Origin: a virus
IMG/VR virus record: IMGVR_UViG_3300030328_002400
Span: 1-64,000 of that record
Length of the DNA: 64,000 nucleotides
Strand: one strand, 5' to 3'
Position 1 is the stretch's first letter; each line of letters opens with the position of its first letter. The notes under the pieces were generated by a model. That model was not told the origin of the DNA, ran no database searches, and was given only the letters and a program-made list of their open reading frames with translations. Both the position numbers and the translations under genes were made by a program. Below are positions 52,901-60,500 of the stretch, one piece after another.

Positions 52901-53728
52901 GGTAGTTTAGCATTTAAGAAATGGACTATAAACACAACTAACTGGAGTGCAGTACAAGAGTTAGATATAACACCAGCTGGATTTAATACAACAGCTGGAG
53001 TGGTAGTTAAAGATGATAATACATTAATAGCACTAGACACAACTGCCGGTAATGTAGTGGAGATAGATACTACATCAGCAGCAGTAACAGTTAAGTTTGC
53101 TTTACCAGCTGGTTATACATGGACAACAAATCTACTATATACCACCGCAGGTAAACTAATAACAATAGGAAAAAACACTGCAGCAGCAGAACACCACTAT
53201 TTTGAGTGGGATTATGATAATGCAACAGTAACACCAGAGGTAGATATAACAATCACTGCTGCACAATGGGATCACACAAAACCAGTTTCAGCTATTTACG
53301 AGTGTGAGTGTAATACAACAATAATTGCAGGTTCAACTACATGTGACTATGCATATTTCCAAGTAACTCCATTAACTCCATTTGATGTAGTTTTCCTACA
53401 GGATGCATCTAGTAGTTGTTTACCTATACGTCCTACAGTTTGGGAAACTCGAGAAGTAAGTAACATCACTCAACAAGCTTCTTGTACTAGTCCAGCTGGT
53501 GGACCTACAACCACTACTACAACTACCACTGCATTTGTTACTACTACAACTACTACTAGTATATATCCATGCTATAAGTGGGAAGTAACAGGACCTATTG
53601 TAGTGTGGTATGATGACTGTAATGGAATACCTCAGAGTTTATCAGTAGCTAGTGGAGAAACAAAACAATATTGCACAAACGTTAATGTTGGTGCAGAAGG
53701 ATCATTAATAGGAGCATGTGATATATAG
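46958..53728 (+). CDS. Giant tail muzzle protein with C-terminal adhesin extension
   Basis: A 2256-residue protein. The N-terminus is Lys/Ala-rich, followed by RLEFNQAQTGLNMDSTINQ, the typical beginning of tail-tubular/muzzle proteins of crAss-like phages. The core to about residue 1740 is a propeller-like beta scaffold. Thr/Ser linkers start near 1746 and separate added domains: a domain with AQEACAIGS and SSVYFGDSS (about 1810-1910), a propeller-like domain from about 1930 (AEAYIWNNASVINFG), and a final Cys-rich domain after more linkers (WEVTGPIVVWYDDCNG). The extension looks like receptor-binding modules attached to the tail tip. No RBS; starts nine bases after the ring protein. Confidence 0.8.
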   Translation: MATRKEIEDAKSQKAAAAKKDDKAQKGQVRLEFNQAQTGLNMDSTINQVKTGSLTYALNATVENFDSSSVNYQNEPGNEPCLSFPSGYELIGKHTIPEKKKNIFFLTNPSTGDSEIGFMFNNDCQYQTLVNAPCLRFTIDNPIHKVVHRITNCTTEIYWTDGINPRRYLDIDNIPYILDPNSDPGCDPVYTDKLDCNQLKIQPNFDIPFVEINSVTNVGNLVAGTYQFAVQYADAAGSDLTSYYSVTNPTPIADPLITTVNFNYPVGKSIEVRVSNLDLTGQYNYFNLAVIKTINDITSVELVGTYNITEADEIITYTGADQSPIQLSIADIFEKYPYYDVAQDLTSAQDTLIWSNLTSIDRINYQQIANNITLQWETHRIPPGEDYSNELNATNYRGYMRDEVYAFEIVFLLKNGKQTDSFHIPGPANLNPQPDVPNTNNDFIGEPEYYVGNIGYSPYWKIYNNATVVSESTQDTQDPNYKGPWYYGNFAYWESTEKYPCNTDIWGDLADTPIRHHKFPDVNVSPIVENPTITYDGNNIVPIMQDSDAIFPIGVKINNDQITQLITDSNLTQNQKDDIVAFKIVRGDRGTNKSVIAKGILRNMNKYTRDDQDYFYPNYPYNQVSGEDAFLQENNNAWNVDSKSYLVYFPDKRYGLTGNYIFPIPIAIDVEEDEGVYQYTSIVNGRPTQAKIKQNCIIEVCSLTRPISLQGRMTIGPGDFDVWACGHDSNGIPRSGYRVAWENPFNDINFDGTIPQSLFIKAPEGIGAGFRRCTIITPIDPEFETYTHVYSGYDPGDGDGGDAGGERYDPSQSGNGHMYDPDIDGTGINPQPKVELKNIMGVDCDLTSVSFVNAGLAGTGRYRPESFDPNSNCPEPVEGLNSYGCDTCIKTENPDNLIPWPQAAFGQPTNPLPQFAVNDSVSPQLAFPMPTDETENAGGVWELNNTLTPAETHRGGYDGFNSRYSRRSCLKCDRDIPIKPLDGADYEEAKDVLDKQIFNSPDTSFGQPFLGSVLKLESVMFGGGKAHFVEVKDNAKYKLLSKEAQIDALNSAENIAAMGAGSGFDAGIMFTVYQSYLTIYINGITRKNYGMQFNSRANYDYHLPVPNNSRGGIKQREIDLARYLIPGVQSFNNGQPPINNWNRESSVFIDTKTSDDILALPLPQNTPELRPNLNEPSTLVEYSRFNIGESGACDKPGLEQDIQVVSYYASMKNIIPNQWGQINSFQRIDTGYQKLVTATGTDTVFGGDVFISRFAFKTKLPFFIDNRVNGPDDSDIFFDEIGNVAYPKFWHSSRSILSNYRVTEGDDQNMYNLISVKARNFDCPTDPSLYPQGGGQTENPIAGTYRTFYDGYMYLFAYGIPNFYCETVYNTDLRQAFNTNEGDFWPHVSGGIPDDWLQETNVPIAQDNTYYYNVTFSKQNKENVFTQLPPDWIEDLCFTYFPFRAIYSDTQGDSADNRVNNWLVYRALSFHDFPQNYGNLTSLDGMMDRAVLARFENKALLYNKLLTIDTSNPQAAYIGNPRLFDGAPPVDFAETDLGYVGSQHKFLLKLPYGSVTADAKRGQIFLMAGSEVVDITKFGSGVNRFITNHLPFEILEYFPDVYIDNHFKGIGLHGVYDSKFDRIIVTKLDYIPLSDKVKYNSESKKFFVETVIDEELIVQEVFLFDKEYFCSKSWTMSFDFSTKTWISFHSYLPNFYIGENNFYYSGINTCCTEFTAILDTPDRSRIGEEDPLLDVIAGELQPPVLITTSTTTTSNPLFTTTTTTAYVPDCTVNIVISEELECEIDGVGYITVPSPTTTTICARPSGLLTDSFTEGYQTKTAAGPVVGTNSAQEACAIGSLLKNVSPGSQEIVGISFVYQATPVISQDGLIGSSVYFGDSSDCTRVADGWYTREADDYTRAIYVEDGVIRDDIDCDCNTLTTTTTTYTGGINECCGFIINNDNAEAYIWNNASVINFGNLINIPGYTGGKLALGPNTLYVWDGSLAFKKWTINTTNWSAVQELDITPAGFNTTAGVVVKDDNTLIALDTTAGNVVEIDTTSAAVTVKFALPAGYTWTTNLLYTTAGKLITIGKNTAAAEHHYFEWDYDNATVTPEVDITITAAQWDHTKPVSAIYECECNTTIIAGSTTCDYAYFQVTPLTPFDVVFLQDASSSCLPIRPTVWETREVSNITQQASCTSPAGGPTTTTTTTTAFVTTTTTTSIYPCYKWEVTGPIVVWYDDCNGIPQSLSVASGETKQYCTNVNVGAEGSLIGACDI

Positions 53729-53730
53729 AT

Positions 53731-54597
53731 ATGACTAAGATTATAAACATAAAAATACTAGCTGCAAGTCCTAACACAGGACCATTTGACATATTTGATG
53801 ATCAGAGCAATGTTATAGACACCTCTGTTTCGTTAAGTAAATTGGCACACGGGGTTTCTTATACAGTGGATCAAAGTGTATTAGTAATAGAACTTAAAGC
53901 TCATGGAGATTGTGAGTACAGTAAATTTATTACTCTTGAAGATATACCCGATGCAACATATTCGAATGCTGTATTTAAACCACTAAGAACAGGTTGTTTG
54001 TGGACTCATTTGAGAAACGATACTTTGTATAATTATTACTACGGAGATATTGCTCCTTATATAATTGAATATCCTTTTTCATATAAGTATCATGATCAGA
54101 TATTACAGAACATAAAAGACTATAGCAAGGTGTATACATATATACCATCCGTATTAGGAGAATTTGATGCTAATAGTAAAATACAAACAGACGATAAATA
54201 CTTTAATAAAGCTGTCCTGTATAATGGTCAGCAATCGACAGGTATACTGGAGCTTGTTCCTAAACCTATGAATAACTTAAGTGAATATCTCCAATACCCT
54301 ATATTAAATACTGATAGTAAAACTATTACTTTTGCAAAGACCGATAGTTTCTATCAGTATAATACTTTCTGGGCATTACAAAAAGATGACCAGGTACCTC
54401 TATTTAAAACATCCTGTGAATCCAAATCAATAGATAAGGTGGTGAATCAGGACAACATGAACTATGGTGACTTATCATTTAAGAAGTCACAACTAAGAGC
54501 TAAGAATGTAAAGGTGAGACATATATTAGACAACTCCTCTACTACACATATTGTGAGTCAGTTTATTGTAGCACCAGCACAAATATCATATAAATAA
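53731..54597 (+). CDS. GPFDLF-domain tail protein, 288 aa
   Basis: A 288-residue protein that starts two bases after the muzzle stop. Residues 1-70 are a fifth, divergent copy of the GPFDLF domain (TGPFDIFDDQSNVIDT). Residues 80-288 form a mixed domain with YNYYYGDIAPYIIEYPFSY and repeated Lys/Tyr-rich strands. It ends in ATAATGG with the cargo gene. Location beside the muzzle rather than with its four relatives suggests this copy is bound to the tail tip. Confidence 0.7.
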   Translation: MTKIINIKILAASPNTGPFDIFDDQSNVIDTSVSLSKLAHGVSYTVDQSVLVIELKAHGDCEYSKFITLEDIPDATYSNAVFKPLRTGCLWTHLRNDTLYNYYYGDIAPYIIEYPFSYKYHDQILQNIKDYSKVYTYIPSVLGEFDANSKIQTDDKYFNKAVLYNGQQSTGILELVPKPMNNLSEYLQYPILNTDSKTITFAKTDSFYQYNTFWALQKDDQVPLFKTSCESKSIDKVVNQDNMNYGDLSFKKSQLRAKNVKVRHILDNSSTTHIVSQFIVAPAQISYK

Positions 54598-57500
54598 TGG
54601 CATTAACACCAGGCAAAGCAAAGAAAATGTTAGACGATGGAACTGTCCATGGGAGAGGTCTGACTGATAAGCAGAAGAGATACTTCGGTGCTATAGCTGG
54701 AGGTGCAACACCTATGAAAAAGATTAACGGTGGTTGGTTAGATAAGTATGCAATGGGAGGCACACTTCCTGGTGCATCCGGTATGATGTATGCACGTACA
54801 AATACCCCAGAACCTTTGTATACTCAATCAGAAATGAAAGCTCAGAAGGGTACCAGAGAATTTCCTAGAGAATTTCCTAGAGAGATAGCTATAGATAATA
54901 CAGCTGTTAGATCTATTAAAATTCCACCTCTAGAAAAGCCTGCAAAAAAACCACCGAAGCCTGATTACACACCTCTTCAGACATCCCCACCTAAGGTGTT
55001 ACCAATGTTTAGTCAGGATAACAGAACTTATGAACAGAGAAAAGCAGACGAACAAAGGTTTGCAGATGCTACATCAACAAACTTACCAAAAGGAGCAGCA
55101 GCTCTTACATATCTTGCTAATCCTTTTAGATTAATAGGTGATCTATATAATAAAACTGTACAACCAGCAGCAACGAGTCTGTTTTCTACTTCTACACTAC
55201 AACCTGCTACAGGAGATTTCTGGACTAGTGATGAGGTGGCAAAACAACTTAACTTAAGAAACGTTCAAAGACAAACAGGTCAGATATCCTATGGAGATCA
55301 ACTGTATGGAAACCTTATGCAAGGACTTCCTGAAACAGGATGGGCTGGACTAAATCTTTTAGGAGGTAGAATTATTCAAGGTGGTCTCCAGTATCTTCCT
55401 GGTAAATCTGTTATTCTCAATACGTTAAAAAGAATTCCAGGTTACAATTATGTGAGAAACACATACAATTATTTTAAACGACCTTTGGGTGATGCTGTTC
55501 CTATAGGTAGAGAGATATCTATTCCATCTTTGCTTACTAGAGGTAAAACTCCACCGAATAAACTTCTTACTAATCCTAAGGTGGATGCAGATAATTTTAT
55601 GCAACAATGGACCAATTCTCCAGGGTTTAATGAAAGATTTTATTCTCAGATTAAGCCATATAATCCTTTACCTAATGTTCGACCAGAGACCATTAAAAGA
55701 ACACTTGCAGCTAGACATAGAGAATTACAAGCCTTAGAATCGGAGTTACTTACATATTCAGAGGCAGGACTACATAAAGCTCTTCCTAGAGGTAAGTATC
55801 TTCAACAACAAGTTGATGATCTTACAATGGAAATAAATCAGATATATAATGTGTACTATCCAAAACTAGCAGCGGACAATATGAAATTAATACAGTCTGG
55901 TAAGTTTCCTACTGTGTATAGTAGTACAGGATTTACGCCTGGATCAGGTGGGACATATTATATACCCCATGCTGGTAAACCTTTAAATACTTTGGATAAT
56001 ATATTTGATACTACTAATCAAATAGGTAATAAGAGTGTTGTAAATACTGGTGGTGGTGCTTCAAGAAATAGCGAGATGTTAACAGGTATACATGAAACTC
56101 TTGGTCATGCTAGTAATGTAGGTGGAAGAGCTTTAGGCATTGAGACAAAATCGTTAATTAAAGGAGCACTTAAACCAAATCCAAGAATATCAAAGGGAAC
56201 CAGTGAGCAAATTAAATCGTTTCTTGGTCCAGATGCAACTTTTGATGACTGGGCAAAATATTTACAAGAGCCTACAGAAATGGTTGCGAGAGTGATGGAG
56301 TTGAGAAGGCAATACATTAACCCAAAATACTGGGGAACTTCTAAACAATATGATATACCAGATAAGTTAATTGACCAAATGTTTAGAGATGGACTTTCTG
56401 GTAAAAGTAAAATAACTCCAGACTTCTTTAGAGTAATAGATAAAAAAGGATTAAAGAAATTAATGCAATCATTATATGCTACAGTACCAATAGCTATAGG
56501 AGCTGATGGATTATTAGAGTATGAAACTCCTAGTTCAGAGATACAACTACCGAAATATAAAGATGGTGGATGGCTCGATAAGTATGAAGTGATAGAAGAT
56601 GACATGGGACAGTTAACCAACCCAGGAAAGATAACTAAAATAAACTCCCCCAATATAACTATGAAGGGAGTAGACTTTCCTGTGCTAGGAATATCTGACA
56701 CTGGTGATAAGAAGATGATGCAACCAGGTAAAGATTACAAGTTTGATGGTAACTCTGTTACAGAGTATCCTATGGCTCAAGGTGGTATGAATATACCTCT
56801 TAAAACGATTAATAAGTATGGCGAACTAGAAAGACTAACTTACCCAAGTAGTGTATGGAAAGACAAAGAAGGTAATCCTCAAGAAGTATCTCTTTTAGAT
56901 GAAGTAGTTGTTGATTATAAAGGTCCTATAGCATTAGCTAAAGAACAAATGGAAGAGCATGGAATAGCTGATTTTCTAAAAGCAGGTTATGTTAAAGGTA
57001 AGTCTGAAAGAGCATATAATAATATAGTCCCTGAAGGTTATGGAAACGTAGCAAAAAATCTTGATAGAGTCAGAAGATATAGAGGAGATCTAGGACGTGA
57101 TCCAGAAGCTTTGTGGCATTCCGGCCCAAAAGATAATAAGAGACACTACACTATACCTAACCGAGAAGATGCATTTAGACTATATCTAGGAATGCCACAA
57201 GTTAATAATAGTTTTTCTGTAAGTGATTACAGACCGGGTGACTCAAAAGATAAGAGTATGGTTTATTTAAAACCTACCTACTTTAATGATGAAAAGATTA
57301 GACAGGCATTAGTAGATCAGTATTATAGAGAAGTAGATGATGAAGATATTAAACTAGGTGATAAGGATATTGGTAATGAAAGAGGACTACCAAGAGGACA
57401 GTGGCAAGGAGATGGTACACCATGGCCTTCGCATGATAACTCTTTAGGAGATTTTACATTTCATATGGGAGAGGATGAAAAAGGAACTTACATATCTATA

Positions 57501-60500
57501 TATGATATATGGGACTTGAATCCATTCCAACCGGGAAAAGGATCATCTGTAAATAAAGCAGCTGATCAACTGTTGGAATATGTTACCTCATTAGGGAAAA
57601 AAGTTACTTCAAAATCAGAAGTATCTGACATATTTGAAGCAGGAAAACCCTTTGAAGTATATGAAAGAATATATATTGACCCAGAAACCAGGAAAATATT
57701 ACCTCAAGCACAATGGGGTGGAATAATCAAACAAGGAATGAAAAAACTTCCTAAATATTTAAAAAAATGGTTAGGTAAAACAGATGATGTAGTACCAGGA
57801 CCAACCTCAGAAGTAAATTTTATAGATAATGTGCATAAGCAGCAACTTGATGATGTAAATAGAATAGTTGATTATGAATTGTATAATGCTAAAAATCCAC
57901 CTACACTTCAAGATTTGGTCAATCATTATAATAAACAGAGTGGTGATGTTACTAGTATATATAGATATGGTTTTGATAGAGATAGGATAGGTGGTACTTG
58001 GTATTCTTCTGACTTAGGAGATCCATTAAGATATCAGCAATATGGAAGAGGTGATGGAGTTTTTAAAGCAGATGTACCTAATGATATTTTAAGAGAAAGT
58101 TATAGAGGTTTGGTAAATAATGCAGATGCAGCGGCAGGTAAGATACCAGGTCTTGATCCAAGATTTTTTCAAAATTCTTTAACAAACTTTAAAGAATTTA
58201 AACTAACTGAAGGAATAGCTTCAGTATTTGCAGATGAAAAATTTGGAAAAAAGACTATTGAAGAATATATAGATTATTTAAAATCACTTAAAAAACAAGG
58301 AGGATCTATAATGGCTCAAGATGGTTTAGATTTAAGTGGTCAACATCAAAAAGATTTTTTAAAGAATTGGTTACACTCTCCTATGGGTCAACAATTATTA
58401 AGTAATAGCTATGATGGAAATGAAAATAAGACAGATTTTTTAACATTCAGAAGAGGTGATGTTGCATTAGATAATGTTACAATTGAAACAGGTCTTGGTG
58501 ATTTTATGGGTAGATATAACAAAAGACCACATCTAATACAAATAAATGAAAATTACTTAGACAAGTTTGCATACTCACCTGGTAAAGAACCTAAAGATGT
58601 ATTACTACATGAACTATCACATGCTCAAGACTATGATGCAGGATTGGGTTTTGGTAAGTTGAATATGCCGTTATCAGATGTTAAGTTTATAGAAGGTCTA
58701 ACTAAGAATAAAATAAAAGAAGATAAAAAAAGTTATAATCTTAGTAGAGATGAAATTAAAGACTTAAGGTATTATGGAAGTCCTACAGAGGTAAGAGCAA
58801 GACTTAATGCTCTTAGATATTTTTATGAAACAGATTTAGGTGGTGGTAAGAATGATGAAGGGTTACCAAGTATTTTTAATTCAGAGGTAACACCTGAGAT
58901 GCAAGAAACTATGAAATCACATGGTCAGTATAGAGACTTAAAAAAAGTATATACTGATGATGAAATCTTACAACTTTTAAATACTATATCTTATCAAGAT
59001 TCTGATTTTAATCAGGAAGCAGATAAGTTTATATATGCAAGGTATGGTAAGGAACTACCTAAAGCTCAACAGGGTTTCTTCAGAAATCTTATAAAGAAGG
59101 GTGGTCCAAAAATTATGAAGTATCTTGATAATTTACTAGGCAAAACAGATGAGGTAGTAGAGGTTGCACCAGCAGCTGTTAAAAACTATGAAATGTTACC
59201 TATTAATAAAATAGATTACCCCACACACTATGGTACTACAGATACACCAGGTGATGAGGTAATAACAAATGCTTTAGATATACTCAAGGCACAAGGAAAG
59301 TATACTGATGACGTAGGGTTTCAGATAAAAGATTTAGTAGGTGAGAATATACAGTACTTAGGTAATCAAGGTGGTAGAACTATTGTTAATGTTCCATTAC
59401 CAAATGGGAAGAGTCAAATGTTCTATAAATCTACTGACTTAGCAGGTAAAGGTACAGAGGGTCTTTGGCAACCCTATGCAGGTCATGCAAATATATTAGA
59501 TTTTCCAGGACATGGAAAAGTTGAAAATTGGTTTATTAAAGATAGTGGATATAAAAATTGGTATGATAGTAAATCATTTAGAGACATAGCTGGTAACTTA
59601 GATAGAATAGCAGCAGAACAAGGATGGGATATGTCTGAACAAATACTAAAAAGTAAATTGAAACATGGTGGAGATTTACCAAAAGCTCAATGGGGTACAT
59701 TTTTTAAAACCTTTTTAAAAAAAGCTCCTAAGCACGCTCCTAAGTATATAGATAATGTAGTCAAACCACAAAACTTTGATGACTTATTAAAATTGCCAGA
59801 TGATGAGTTTGCAAAGTTTACTACTATGAGTAAAGATACATGGAAGCTGATAGGTAATCAAAAGCCTGATTATCAAAAAAGGCTGATGAATAACTATAAG
59901 AATATGTTTACTCCTAGTGATGATGCTGTCAATATAATTAAGAAAAGTAAAGAAGAATTAATAAGTTATTACAGAACACCAGAATATAGAACTAGATTAA
60001 CAGAAGGTTTAAAAATATCAGATACAGAAGCAACTAAGTATATAGATGATATGATAAAAGAAATGGATGAAGCTAATATTTTATTTAGTAATAAAAAATT
60101 ACCTATGGACGGCTTAGCTCAGGGTGCATCAGGAAGTCCTAGAAGCACCGTTACATTTACTGGTGCAATAAATGATATGAATGCTAATCAGTTAAGAACA
60201 TTAGCATTGCATGAGTTTGGTCATGTGTCTTCATATGGTAAAAATTCTAATTTATTTAAGACATTTAAAGCTCCAAAGATTAGACCACGTACTAGGGACA
60301 CATGGACTAAAGGAGGAAATAATGATCTGATACAATATTTTGATAATCCAGATGAGGTTAGACAAAGAGGTATAGTTGCCTTAGATTATATGAAAAAGAA
60401 TAATTTGTCTATTGATGATTTTATGAATATAAGTTATGATGATATAGTTAGAGGTACTTGGGATAAAAAAATACCAAAAGATATATTAGAACTTAGACAA

